Origin: JAPPLG01 sp965199935 | GTDB taxonomy: Bacteria; Bdellovibrionota; Bdellovibrionia; Bdellovibrionales; UBA1609 | Direction: 5' to 3' | Assembly: GCA_965199935.1 (NCBI GenBank) | Contig: CBDATD010000001.1 | Coordinates: 744,001-808,000, forward strand | Length of the DNA stretch: 64,000 nt | Shown here: in pieces, positions 51,807 to 60,991 of the stretch | Layout: the number at the start of each line of letters is the position of its first letter | Numbering within the stretch: the stretch's first letter is position 1 | Program-made: the position numbers and the translations under genes | Notes under the pieces: generated by a model | Told to the model about the DNA's origin: nothing | Seen by the model: only the letters and a program-made list of their open reading frames with translations | The model's database searches: none

Positions 51807-52733
51807 TCAAACACGGTGGAGAAGCACAAAGTAAATATACCATGCATAAAACGTCAAAAATAAACCGGAAACCAGAGTTTTTGAAATTTTTTTGTAAGTC
51901 AAAAGAAAAACCAACAGCAAAACAGTGCCTGCCAGCATAACTATTCCATCCGTGTGGAGAAAATGCTGAGATACAGGCAGAGCAAAAATCAATGAAGCCG
52001 CCCCGGGTATAAAAAAAGTGTTGAAAGCATTGGATCCAATAATTCCTCCCAGAGCCATCTCCGATTCTTTTTTAAATAAAGCTGTGATTCCAATAGCCAG
52101 CTCTGGCAGACTGGTTCCCACGGACATTAAAAAAAGTCCGATGATTCTTGTGGAGAGTCCGAAATGATTTCCTATCTCCACGGCGGAAGAGACGGCCCAC
52201 CTGGAGCCAAGAAATAAAAAACAAAACCCCGCAACAGTAAAAATGGCTAGAATAAGCGGAGAGTAAATTTTTTCTTCCGAGGGGATCTCTTCACTCAGCC
52301 CTCTGGACTGAATAAAAAATAAAGCAAATAGAATTAATAGAATCAGCCCGTCCATGCGGGATAGAGATAAATCCCACACCAACAAAACCACAGCTAAAGT
52401 GGCTCCTAAAAGAAGAGATGCGCTTTTAATCATTGTTTTTTGATTTGCTTTCCAAGCGGTGTTTAAGATCACCAAAGCCCCAACGATAAGAATATTAAAA
52501 ATGTTGGAGCCTATAATATTTCCTACAGCAATATCCGGTTTTAGATCCAAATGGCTTTCTATACTCACAAACAGTTCAGGGGCGGAGCTTCCCATTCCCA
52601 GTAAAAATAAAGAAACAAAAAAAACTTTTGTCTTTAAAAGAAAAGCCAGAGCTGAGCTGGTTTGAACCAACAAGCTTCCTCCAAAAAACAAGAGAGCTAA
52701 GGAGGCAAAAAATTGCAGTAAAACTAAAAACAT
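51807..52733 (-). CDS. yrbG: Calcium/sodium exchanger of the CaCA family
   Basis: Inner-membrane exchanger with two inverted Na_Ca_ex repeats. The alpha repeats are GMGSSAPELFVSI with NIIGSNIFNILIVGA, and SVGTSLPELAIGIT with GGIIGSNAFNTFFIPG. About 308 residues with roughly ten membrane segments. Ion pair (Ca/Na or Ca/H) is inferred. Stands alone; the 290 bases to the next gene have no gene and an AT-rich promoter-like sequence. Confidence 0.88.
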   Translation of the reverse strand: MFLVLLQFFASLALLFFGGSLLVQTSSALAFLLKTKVFFVSLFLLGMGSSAPELFVSIESHLDLKPDIAVGNIIGSNIFNILIVGALVILNTAWKANQKTMIKSASLLLGATLAVVLLVWDLSLSRMDGLILLILFALFFIQSRGLSEEIPSEEKIYSPLILAIFTVAGFCFLFLGSRWAVSSAVEIGNHFGLSTRIIGLFLMSVGTSLPELAIGITALFKKESEMALGGIIGSNAFNTFFIPGAASLIFALPVSQHFLHTDGIVMLAGTVLLLVFLLTYKKISKTLVSGLFLTFYAWYIYFVLLHRV

Positions 52734-53023
52734 TGCACTTTCCTAATTTTTAAAAAGACAGGGCGGTTTGAAAGGGCTGTATATTAAAAAAATCTTACAT
52801 ACGAAAACTGCATAGTTTCTATACGAAAATTGAAATTATTCAATTAAATTCATCTAAAATTGCATTTTTTTTAGGTTTTATACTATTTTTTACTCTTTCC
52901 AGCAATAAATTTCCTTGTTATCGAAAAAAAAATGTTTTTAAAAGGCACTTTCAGATAATTTTTTACTAAACTACTGAAGAGGTTTTTCCGTTATACCATA
53001 ACAGAGTTGCTAAGGAGAGTGTC

Positions 53024-53395
53024 ATGGCGTTGTCAGGGTTGATAGAAGTTTGTCACAGGAAACTTTTGCAAAAGAAGAATGAACTGCTCAATAGGATGAC
53101 CGAGTCTTGCGGTCAGCTGTCGGATTTTGTAGAATTGCGGGGCGGCGATGAAGGGGATCAGGCTGTTCGTGTTTTGAAAGAAGGCGAGTTTTTGAACATG
53201 AACGAAAGATTTCAACAGCAGTTGGCTGAGATAGAACGGGCCCTAGCCCGCATTGAAGAAGGTTCTTACGGGGTTTGTGAAGTCACGGGCGAAGATATTG
53301 AGCCTGAAAGGCTAAAAGCCATTCCTTGGACTTCTTGCAGTATTGAAGGCGCTGAAATAAAGGAAAGTATGGGGAAAAAATACGCCCGATATTAA
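53024..53395 (+). CDS. dksA: DksA/TraR-family protein with degenerate zinc finger
   Basis: Regulator that binds RNA polymerase with ppGpp in the DksA family. It has the coiled-coil arm (RKLLQKKNELLNRMTESCGQ) and the globular part ALARIEEGSYGVCEVTGEDIEPERLKAIPW (split here by motif only). The zinc finger keeps one Cys at GVCEVTGE and one at TSCSIEG, so only two of four metal ligands remain, as in some alphaproteobacterial and deltaproteobacterial members. 123 residues. Strong ribosome site AAGGAG. The agmatinase-like gene starts right after its stop. Confidence 0.87.
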   Translation: MALSGLIEVCHRKLLQKKNELLNRMTESCGQLSDFVELRGGDEGDQAVRVLKEGEFLNMNERFQQQLAEIERALARIEEGSYGVCEVTGEDIEPERLKAIPWTSCSIEGAEIKESMGKKYARY

Positions 53396-54364
53396 ATGAC
53401 GTCTTTACAGTTTATTTTTGGTCAAAACTGCCCTTACGCTAAAGCCCGCTTGGTTCTGCTGGGGGTTCCTTGGGAGGCCACTGTTTCTTATGCCGGCGGT
53501 GCGGCAGAAGGCCCTAAATGGATTCAACAAGCATCTTCACAGTTGGATTTTTTTGATCCAAAAAATGAGAACAACCCCTCTGAAGAGGGCATCTACTTTC
53601 AATATCTTTCTCATCTGAAAGATCAGAGTGATCAATTCCGCTTTTTAGCTCTTAAAGCAGACAGCCCGCAGGACAAACAAAAAATCAACCAAGCCTGTTT
53701 TCAAATGGTTCAAGAAGTGAAAATGTGTGTGAAAAAAATTTTAGATGATAAAAAATTATTTGGTCTCGTGGGAGGAGATCACTCCATCAGTGAGGGGGCC
53801 TTATTGGAAATAGGAGAGCGTTTCAAAGGGGACTTTGGAATTCTTCACTTGGATGCCCATGCGGATATGAGGGATTCTTATCAAGGATTTAAACACTCCC
53901 ATGCGTCGGTAATGCATAATATTTTGCAAAATAAGTACGCCCCCCATACATTAGTGCAGGCAGGGGTGCGGGATTTGTGTGAAGAGGAATTTAGCAAGAT
54001 TCAGAAAGACTCGCGCGTTCATTGTTTTTTTGACCATGATGTAAAACATAAATTGTTTGAGGGAGCCCTGTGGGCTGATATTGTTTCTGATATTTTAAAT
54101 AAACTTCCGGAAAAAATTTATATTTCTTTAGATGTGGATGCTTTGTCTTGGGAATATGCTCCTCATACGGGCTGTCCGGTTCCTGGAGGATTTAGTTTTG
54201 ATCAGATTGTCTATCTAATTCATAAGCTTGTTGATTCCAAAAAAAGAATTATTGGTTTTGATGTTGTAGAAACAGCCCGCCCCATATCTGATAACTTTGG
54301 AGAATGGGACGGCAATGTTTCCGCCCGCTTGATTTATAAGCTGTGCGGTGCTGTTTTATTTTGA
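53396..54364 (+). CDS. speB: Agmatinase/arginase-family ureohydrolase
   Basis: Manganese ureohydrolase. Motifs: GGDHSIS, LHLDAHADMR with metal Asp and His, SLDVDALSWEYAPHTG with the second Asp pair, PVPGGFS. 322 residues. Its fit with speA suggests agmatinase (agmatine to putrescine), but arginase or formiminoglutamase cannot be excluded. ATG at 53396 follows the dksA stop directly. Confidence 0.85.
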   Translation: MTSLQFIFGQNCPYAKARLVLLGVPWEATVSYAGGAAEGPKWIQQASSQLDFFDPKNENNPSEEGIYFQYLSHLKDQSDQFRFLALKADSPQDKQKINQACFQMVQEVKMCVKKILDDKKLFGLVGGDHSISEGALLEIGERFKGDFGILHLDAHADMRDSYQGFKHSHASVMHNILQNKYAPHTLVQAGVRDLCEEEFSKIQKDSRVHCFFDHDVKHKLFEGALWADIVSDILNKLPEKIYISLDVDALSWEYAPHTGCPVPGGFSFDQIVYLIHKLVDSKKRIIGFDVVETARPISDNFGEWDGNVSARLIYKLCGAVLF

Positions 54365-54428
54365 AAGCAGGGGGCCAGATGAGGTTTTGTCCGTTGTAAA
54401 AAAAATCTTTCTCATATAAAATAATGAA

Positions 54429-56132
54429 ATGTGGGAAAGAAATAATAAACTCATGCAAATTTTTTATTTCGATAGGAGTTTTTTCCCGTGTCAAAAAAAA
54501 GCAAAACAGAGGGCGGTATATGGACTGTTCATTTTTTTATCTGCGGTTTTAGCAGGAACCTCTTCCTGTGATCAAAAAACAAAAAACCTCAAGCAGACGT
54601 CTTCAAATTCTGTTTTTTACCGCCGTCTTTCTGCTCAGCCGGAAACACTGCATCCCATAAGAGCCTCTGATGCTTTCGCCTCTCTTGTTCAAGGATATAT
54701 TTTAGATAGACTGCTCATTCGCAATGTCGATTCCAATGAGTTAGAGCCTTCCTTAGCAGAAAAATGGGAGATCAGCTCGGATTATAAAATTTATACTTTT
54801 TATTTGAGGAAGGGGGTGTTGTGGCATGATGGAAAGCCCTTAACAGCTGAGGATGTACGCTTTTCCTTGTCTGCTTATCAAGATGTCAGCTATGGGGGAG
54901 CCCATTACCTCTCCTACTTTGAAAATATTGAAAGAGCTGAAGTCATTGATTCTCATACGATCCGGTTTTACGCAAAGAAAAAACATTTCGGAAGTTTTGA
55001 AAAATTTTCCCTTCTTTTAAACATCATCCCAAAACATATTTATCAGAACAAAAAAACAAAGCTCAATAGAAGCTTGTTGGGTTCAGGCCCTTATACGCTG
55101 GCTGAATATGATCAGAATAAAAAGATTGTTCTCAAAAAGAATAAAAACTGGTGGGGCAGTGAAATTAAAAAAGGTGAATATCGTTTTGATCAAGTTGTAT
55201 TTCGGATCATTCCATCTGACAACGATGCCTTGCTTCGAATGGAGCAGGGGCGGCTGGACTTCATGGGTTTGAATTCTGAGTCTTATTTTAAGAAAACATT
55301 GAAAGCTCCCTGGGGGGATAAGATACTCAAAAAGAAAGTTCGAAATTTATCTCCAAAAAGCTATAGTTTTACTGCCTGGAACTTAAAAAATCCTCTCTTT
55401 AAGGACCGCCGAGTGAGAAAAGCTTTAAGCCATTTGATGAATCGTGAACTGATGAATGAGAAATTCTATAACAATTCTTACGCATTGACGTCAGGCCCTA
55501 TACACACCCAAAGCAAGCATGCAGATCCTCATGTCAAACCTATCTTGTTTTCTATGGAGACAGCCTCGAAACTTCTCAAAGAGGCCGGATGGGCGGACTC
55601 CAATAAAAACGGGATATTAGACAAAAAAATCAACAACCAGGTGGTGGAATTTCAATGGACTTTACTGTTTCCAAGTAAATCTTTAGAAAAATATTTAACT
55701 CTTTATCAAGAGGATTTGAAAAAAGCAGGGTTAAAAATGTCTTTAAAATTGTTGGAATGGGTGTCTTTTACAAAAGCTTTGGATGAGAGAAATTTTGATG
55801 CAGTCACCTTAGCCTGGTCCCCAGGGGCTTCAGATGCGGACTGGCATCCCAGGCAGATATGGCACTCTGACAGCATCGCCAATAAGGGATCCAATTTTAT
55901 TTCCTACAGCAATCTTACAGTGGATCAACTGATAGATTCTGCAGGATTGGAAATGAATCCTGCAAGAAGAAATATGATGCTGAAGAAACTCTACAGAATT
56001 ATTGCTGAAGATGTCCCTTACACTTTTATGTTTAATCCCAGATATCATTTTTACGCTCATTCACGCAGAGTGAAAATGGTTAAACCGACTTATCGGTACA
56101 GCATCGGATATAAATTTTGGTGGTTTGAATAA
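54429..56132 (+). CDS. yejA: Peptide ABC importer, substrate-binding lipoprotein (YejA-like)
   Basis: SBP_bac_5 family protein that captures peptides. Lipobox-like GTSSC near residue 47 after a hydrophobic segment, then RLSAQPETLHPIRASDAFAS, AEDVRFSLSAYQDV and the C-terminal NKGSNFISYSNLTVDQLID. About 567 residues. ATG at 54429 or at 54453 are both possible. It heads the yejA-B-E operon. Confidence 0.88.
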   Translation: MWERNNKLMQIFYFDRSFFPCQKKAKQRAVYGLFIFLSAVLAGTSSCDQKTKNLKQTSSNSVFYRRLSAQPETLHPIRASDAFASLVQGYILDRLLIRNVDSNELEPSLAEKWEISSDYKIYTFYLRKGVLWHDGKPLTAEDVRFSLSAYQDVSYGGAHYLSYFENIERAEVIDSHTIRFYAKKKHFGSFEKFSLLLNIIPKHIYQNKKTKLNRSLLGSGPYTLAEYDQNKKIVLKKNKNWWGSEIKKGEYRFDQVVFRIIPSDNDALLRMEQGRLDFMGLNSESYFKKTLKAPWGDKILKKKVRNLSPKSYSFTAWNLKNPLFKDRRVRKALSHLMNRELMNEKFYNNSYALTSGPIHTQSKHADPHVKPILFSMETASKLLKEAGWADSNKNGILDKKINNQVVEFQWTLLFPSKSLEKYLTLYQEDLKKAGLKMSLKLLEWVSFTKALDERNFDAVTLAWSPGASDADWHPRQIWHSDSIANKGSNFISYSNLTVDQLIDSAGLEMNPARRNMMLKKLYRIIAEDVPYTFMFNPRYHFYAHSRRVKMVKPTYRYSIGYKFWWFE

Positions 56133-56136
56133 TTTC

Positions 56137-57156
56137 ATGTTTAAGTATTTTCTTCGTCGATTAGCTTTGATGGTTCTGACTTTATTCGGCATCACCCTTG
56201 TTTGCTTTTTGATTGTAAATCTAGCTCCTGGAGGACCCATTGAAAGAAAAGTATCACAGCTCAGATTTGGAGGAGGCTCCCTGTCTGAAAATGTTACTTC
56301 TCACAGTGTTAATGCAGAAGTCGTTGAGGCTTTAAAAAAACAATATGGTTTTGATAAACCTGTGGGCGTTAGGTACTGGATGTGGCTCAAAAATGCTGTT
56401 ACTTTAAATTTTGGGAATTCTTTTATTTATGAAGAGCCTGTATTGGATATTATTATTTCCAAACTTCCCGTCTCCATCCAGTTCGGGCTGTTGTCCTTTC
56501 TGTTGACTTATTTAATTTCTATTCCTTTAGGAGTCTATAAAGCTATTCGCGACGGGAGCCGTTGGGAGGGGCTGACCAGCATGGTTTTGATCTTTATGTA
56601 TGCTGTTCCCCCTTTAGTGTTGGGCATTCTTTTAAAGACGTATTTTTCCGGAAGTGTTTTTGTGGATTGGTTTCCTGTAGGGGATGCTTACTCTGATGAG
56701 TACTTTGAGAAAAATTTTTGGGGGCGGTTCATAGACCGCGTCCATCATTTTGTTTTGCCTTTGACTTGCTACACTTTAGGCGGTTTTACAGTGCTGACTT
56801 TTTTAACAAAAAATTCCATGATGGAGTGTATTAAATCTGACTATGTTCGCACGGCCAAAGCTAAAGGTTTGAGCAATAAAGGCGTATTGTTGAAACACGC
56901 TTTGAAAAACGCTTTGATTCCCATTGTGACAGGTTTGGGAAATTTTTTACAGCTGTTTCTTGGAGGCTCTTTAATTGTTGAAAAAATTTTTAATTTAGAC
57001 GGCATTGGCCTTTTAGGATATGAGTCAGCTGTTCAAAGAGATATTCATGTGCTGTTAGCTTTAATTTTAATACAATCTGTTCTCAGCGTTCTGGGCCGTT
57101 TGGCATCGGATATGTCTTTACCTCTTGTAGATCCTCGGATTACTTTTTCAAAATAA
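56137..57156 (+). CDS. yejB: Peptide ABC importer, permease (YejB-like)
   Basis: Inner-membrane permease of the DppB/OppB type. Six membrane helices with FLRRLALMVLTLFGITLVCF first and the binding-protein-dependent EAA loop KAKGLSNKGVLLKHALKNAL late. The LAPGGPIERKVSQLRFG loop is YejB-like. About 339 residues. Start ATG 56137, 4 bases after the yejA stop. Confidence 0.9.
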   Translation: MFKYFLRRLALMVLTLFGITLVCFLIVNLAPGGPIERKVSQLRFGGGSLSENVTSHSVNAEVVEALKKQYGFDKPVGVRYWMWLKNAVTLNFGNSFIYEEPVLDIIISKLPVSIQFGLLSFLLTYLISIPLGVYKAIRDGSRWEGLTSMVLIFMYAVPPLVLGILLKTYFSGSVFVDWFPVGDAYSDEYFEKNFWGRFIDRVHHFVLPLTCYTLGGFTVLTFLTKNSMMECIKSDYVRTAKAKGLSNKGVLLKHALKNALIPIVTGLGNFLQLFLGGSLIVEKIFNLDGIGLLGYESAVQRDIHVLLALILIQSVLSVLGRLASDMSLPLVDPRITFSK

Positions 57157-57165
57157 AAGGTGTGT

Positions 57166-58188
57166 ATGAAAATTGAAAAAAATCAGCTGTTAAAAAAAAG
57201 ATGGAGAGTTTTCAAAACCTGCCGGCGGGGTATGTATTCTCTTGTGATTTTAATTGGTTTTTTCTTATTCAGCGCGACTGCTGAATTTTGGGCCAATGAT
57301 AAACCTATTATTTTAGTCTATAAAGATCGAGTTTATTTTCCTGCTGTAAAGTATTATCCGCCTTCGGATTTTAATTTAGATCAATCAGCCGTGACTGTTG
57401 ATTATAAAAAACTGAAACTTGCAGAAAAAGATTTTGTTTTAAACCCTGTGATTCCATGGAACCCTTACGAGTCCAACACTCAGGTTAGTGAGTATCCATC
57501 CCCCCCTACCTGGACCAACTGGATGGGAACGGACAACCGCGGTAGAGATGTTTTCAGCAGGATACTTTACGGGTTTCGTTATAGTATGGGGTTTGCGGTG
57601 CTGGTGTGGCTGGGTTCTTTTTTTATAGGAGCTGTACTTGGTATGACGATGGGGTTTAAGGCCGGATGGGCAGACCTTTTTGGACAAAGATGTGTGGAGG
57701 TTTTTCAATCTTTGCCTCACCATCTCATTTTGATTACTGCCGCGGCTATTTTAGGATCAGATCTTTGGGTTTTGGTTCTGTATAGTGTTGTGTTTGGCTG
57801 GATGAATATTTCTCTTTACATGAGGTCTGAGTATTTAAAAATTAGAAATATGGACTACATAGAATCTGCAAAATCTTATGGATTGCGTAATTTTCAAATC
57901 ATCTTCAAACATATTTTTCCCAACGCTTTAACTCCTTTAGTGACTTTTTCTCCGTTTAAAATAGCAAATGGAATTTCTTTGTTAGTGATTTTAGATTACC
58001 TGGGTTTTGGTTTAGCTCCTCCTACTCCCAGCTGGGGAGAGCTTTTGAACCAGGCAGAATCTTATTTTACAACGTCTTGGTGGCTGGCTTTTTTTCCCTC
58101 CTTGTTTTTATTTTTAAGTTTGGTGAGTTTGAATTTTGTTGGTGAAGGGGTTCGCAGGGCCTTTGACCCAAAAGCCGTTGTGGAATAG
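57166..58188 (+). CDS. yejE: Peptide ABC importer, permease (YejE-like)
   Basis: Second permease of the DppC/OppC type. N-terminal helix, a periplasmic loop with YFPAVKYYPPSDFNL and WNPYESNTQV, the WMGTDNRGRDVFSRILYGFR motif, and the EAA loop ESAKSYGLRNFQIIFKHIFP. About 340 residues. Last gene of the operon; the double ATPase is encoded 28 kb away. Its stop is one base from the convergent PP2C-like gene. Confidence 0.9.
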   Translation: MKIEKNQLLKKRWRVFKTCRRGMYSLVILIGFFLFSATAEFWANDKPIILVYKDRVYFPAVKYYPPSDFNLDQSAVTVDYKKLKLAEKDFVLNPVIPWNPYESNTQVSEYPSPPTWTNWMGTDNRGRDVFSRILYGFRYSMGFAVLVWLGSFFIGAVLGMTMGFKAGWADLFGQRCVEVFQSLPHHLILITAAAILGSDLWVLVLYSVVFGWMNISLYMRSEYLKIRNMDYIESAKSYGLRNFQIIFKHIFPNALTPLVTFSPFKIANGISLLVILDYLGFGLAPPTPSWGELLNQAESYFTTSWWLAFFPSLFLFLSLVSLNFVGEGVRRAFDPKAVVE

Positions 58189-58189
58189 T

Positions 58190-58855
58190 TTAAAAGGTTA
58201 TCCGTCCCAGCCAAAAAGACTCTGAACTTTGATCTTGGGAGAGAATTTCAGCCAGCTTCTCTAGGGAAGTTTCCGGGCTGTTTAAAAATTCAGGGGGGAT
58301 GAAAGTGCGGCTGAGCAAAATAATTTGATCTTCCGGCTGAAGGCGGATGGATCGAACATGAATCGGTGTATCTGGAAATAAACCTAACAGAAGATGAGGC
58401 AGGGGGGCTGTTAAGGAGGATTTGGAATAATCAGCCCACGGAGAATTTTGGCCTAAGGATTGTAAAGGAAGATTTTTTCGAGCGAGATATACTTGAGGGT
58501 TTCCCACTTGAACAAAGCTAAACTCGGTGGGAGTCTTTACAGAAAAAAACACTTCAAAGCCTGCTTGGAATTCATTTTGATTAAATTGAGAAAAAACATT
58601 GCTGTTTATTTGCATACAAGTCACTCTTAAATTATTTTCATTGGTGGATAAAGAGATCATTTTTTGAAAAGGCTGGGTGCTGTCTTTATCCTGTGAGAGC
58701 TGATCATAAAGAGTATTGAAAGAGCGAATCATATTTTCAGCATTGCTTTGAGAGGTGTTCCAAGGAGTCGCCACGGCTGTTGTGCCGGAAGAACTTATTA
58801 CTGCAGGGCTGGGCCTTGTGCCTTTATCAGAAAAAGACCGGCATTCTAATTTCAA
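58190..58855 (-). CDS. PP2C-like domain protein, probably inactive
   Basis: A compact beta-sandwich-like sequence with a PP2C order: NENNLRVTCMQI, SFVQVGNPQVYLARKNLPLQ (in place of VGDSRAYL), and RLQPEDQIILLSRTFIPPE (in place of GDxLLLxSDGL). The metal-binding Asp residues are missing, so activity is doubtful. 221 residues. Family assignment rests on these two echoes and is tentative. It lies 9 bases downstream of the E2 gene and could be read with it. Confidence 0.45.
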   Translation of the reverse strand: MKLECRSFSDKGTRPSPAVISSSGTTAVATPWNTSQSNAENMIRSFNTLYDQLSQDKDSTQPFQKMISLSTNENNLRVTCMQINSNVFSQFNQNEFQAGFEVFFSVKTPTEFSFVQVGNPQVYLARKNLPLQSLGQNSPWADYSKSSLTAPLPHLLLGLFPDTPIHVRSIRLQPEDQIILLSRTFIPPEFLNSPETSLEKLAEILSQDQSSESFWLGRITF

Positions 58856-58864
58856 TATTCCCCC

Positions 58865-60073
58865 TTAATTTTCGATGAGGATGAGAGAGGGATTGGAAAC
58901 CCGCTCTGTAAACTGCATGATAAATCTAGCGGCGGCGGCCCCGTCAATCAACCGATGATCGCAAGTGACAGAAAAATTCATTGTTTTTTCCGGATAAAAG
59001 GCATTGTTTTTCCATACAGGTTTGTCATACATACGGTACATGCCTAAGATGCACACCTCTGGAGGATTGATAATAGGAGAGGCCCACTGACCGGCAATAC
59101 TTCCCATATTGGTAATAGTGACAGTCGCCCCTTTCATTTCTTCCAATGCGATGCTGGAACTGCGGGCTTTATCTGAAAGTTCTTTGATACTGCGGCTGAT
59201 TTGTACAACACTTTTTTGATCTACATCATGCACCACAGGCGCCAACAGCCCTCTAGGGGTGTCTGCCGCAAATCCAAAATGAAAATATTTTTTATAAATA
59301 ATTTCATCGTCGGTTATACAAGCGTTAAATTCTGGAAACTCTAAAAGACAGTTGTATAAAATTTTCATAATAAAAGCCAAATAAGTAATCTTTACATCCG
59401 GGTAAATCTCTTTTGCTTTTTCTCTCAGTTGTATCAATTCTTCTACAGAAGCGGACTCCATAACAGTGAAGTGAGGGATGGTTTGCTTGGACAAGGTCAT
59501 TGTTTCAGCAATTTTTTTACGCACCCCTTTTAGGGGTTTTCTTTCTTCCAAGCCGGACAGCCAGTCGGCGCGCTGTTTTAGCTCTTGAGGGCGGGCTTGA
59601 TTTTCTTTTGGAAGGGGAAGATCATCCAATGTGATTCTTCCAGAAAGGCCGGTGCCTTTAATTTGAGTGAGATCAATAGAATATTTTTGAGCTGTTCTCC
59701 GAACCAGGGGTGTGGCTAAAATATCATTGGATTGGATATTTGCGTTCACATCCGCTTTATTCTGAGTTGTTTGTGTAGATGCCTTTTGAGGCGCAGAAGG
59801 AGTTGACCTTGATGTGTCTTCTTGTTTTGATTTTTTTTTACCTTCCAAAGTCAGAAGAATTTCGCCTACTGGACATATCTCACCCTCCTTAAATTTTAAT
59901 TCTTTTACTTGGCCTGAAATGGTGCTGGGAACTTCCACAGAGGCTTTATCTGTAGTGATTTCTGCGATAATATCGTCTTCTTTAACAAAATCTCCCTCTT
60001 TAACACACCATTTTTGGAGTTCTCCTTCAAGCACTCCTTCACCAAGCTCCGGCATCATCACATTTAATTTCAT
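58865..60073 (-). CDS. Dihydrolipoamide acyltransferase (E2)
   Basis: Core of a 2-oxoacid dehydrogenase complex. Lipoyl domain with EITTDKASVEVPS (lipoyl Lys near residue 45), a Ser/Thr/Gln linker, the E3-binding ATPLVRRTAQKYSIDLTQIKG, and the acyltransferase domain ending in SVTCDHRLIDGAAAARF with the catalytic His. 402 residues. It could serve pyruvate or branched-chain oxoacids; the leucine cluster at 6-13 kb makes the second attractive but not proven. No E1 or E3 here. Overlaps lipA. Confidence 0.9.
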   Translation of the reverse strand: MKLNVMMPELGEGVLEGELQKWCVKEGDFVKEDDIIAEITTDKASVEVPSTISGQVKELKFKEGEICPVGEILLTLEGKKKSKQEDTSRSTPSAPQKASTQTTQNKADVNANIQSNDILATPLVRRTAQKYSIDLTQIKGTGLSGRITLDDLPLPKENQARPQELKQRADWLSGLEERKPLKGVRKKIAETMTLSKQTIPHFTVMESASVEELIQLREKAKEIYPDVKITYLAFIMKILYNCLLEFPEFNACITDDEIIYKKYFHFGFAADTPRGLLAPVVHDVDQKSVVQISRSIKELSDKARSSSIALEEMKGATVTITNMGSIAGQWASPIINPPEVCILGMYRMYDKPVWKNNAFYPEKTMNFSVTCDHRLIDGAAAARFIMQFTERVSNPSLILIEN

Positions 60074-60975
60074 TGAACGGCCTTTAAGAGATCTGGTTTT
60101 CGGCCTCCTTTTTCCAACACCCCCTTTATAAAGTATTCACCGGCTCGATAAGAGCTTCTCACCAAAGGGCCGCCGGCTGAATATAAAAAACCCATAGACA
60201 GTGCAGCATCCCTCCAAAAGTCAAACTCTTTAGGAGTTAAATATTTTTGGACAGGCAGGTGCCTCCTGGAAGGGCGAAGATACTGGCCAAAGGTGACAAC
60301 ATCACAAGCAATTTGTCTTAAATCTTTTAAAGTATTTTTAATTTCTTCTCCTGTTTCTCCCAAGCCCAGCATAAGGGATGATTTTGTAAAAATATGTGTT
60401 GTTTCCTTCTTCACTTGTTTTAGAACTTGCAGGGATTGTCTATAGCCGGCTCTTGGGTCGCGTACTTGAGGAGTCAGTCTTTCCACAGTTTCTATATTAT
60501 GTGAGAAAACATGAGGGTCTGAATCAATAATTTCTGAAACACAAGACTTTTTTCCTCTGAAATCAGGGGTTAAAACTTCAATCAACAAAGAAGGGGAGGA
60601 CTTTCTTAAAAGACGGACTGTTTTGGCAAAGTGGCCGGAACCGTCGTCTTCCAAGTCGTCCCGGTTGACTGAAGTTAAAACAACATAATCCAGCCCCATA
60701 GAAGAGATGGCTGTTGAAACATGCTCCGGCTCCCTGGGATTTGGCGGCAGTTTAGGCCGGCCCGTTTTTACATTGCAAAAGCGGCATCCTCTTGTGCAGG
60801 TATCCCCCATTAGCATGATGGTTGCAGTGCCGCCGCCCCAGCATTCAGCAATATTGGGGCAGTTGGCCTCTTCACAGACAGTGGCCAATTTTAACTTGGA
60901 GGTGAGGTTTTTAATCCGGACATACTCGGCTCCGCTGGGGAGCCGAACTTTAAGCCACTCCGGCTTCATGGTCAT
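60070..60975 (-). CDS. lipA: Lipoyl synthase
   Basis: Radical-SAM enzyme that inserts sulfur into octanoyl-E2. It has the auxiliary cluster CEEANCPNIAECW and the radical-SAM CTRGCRFC motif, then TSVNRDDLEDDGSGHFA. About 301 residues. It precedes the E2 gene and overlaps it by 4 bases, so lipoylation and its substrate are co-transcribed. No lipB here. Confidence 0.95.
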   Translation of the reverse strand: MTMKPEWLKVRLPSGAEYVRIKNLTSKLKLATVCEEANCPNIAECWGGGTATIMLMGDTCTRGCRFCNVKTGRPKLPPNPREPEHVSTAISSMGLDYVVLTSVNRDDLEDDGSGHFAKTVRLLRKSSPSLLIEVLTPDFRGKKSCVSEIIDSDPHVFSHNIETVERLTPQVRDPRAGYRQSLQVLKQVKKETTHIFTKSSLMLGLGETGEEIKNTLKDLRQIACDVVTFGQYLRPSRRHLPVQKYLTPKEFDFWRDAALSMGFLYSAGGPLVRSSYRAGEYFIKGVLEKGGRKPDLLKAVQ

Positions 60976-60991
60976 TTCTCAACATCATTCT

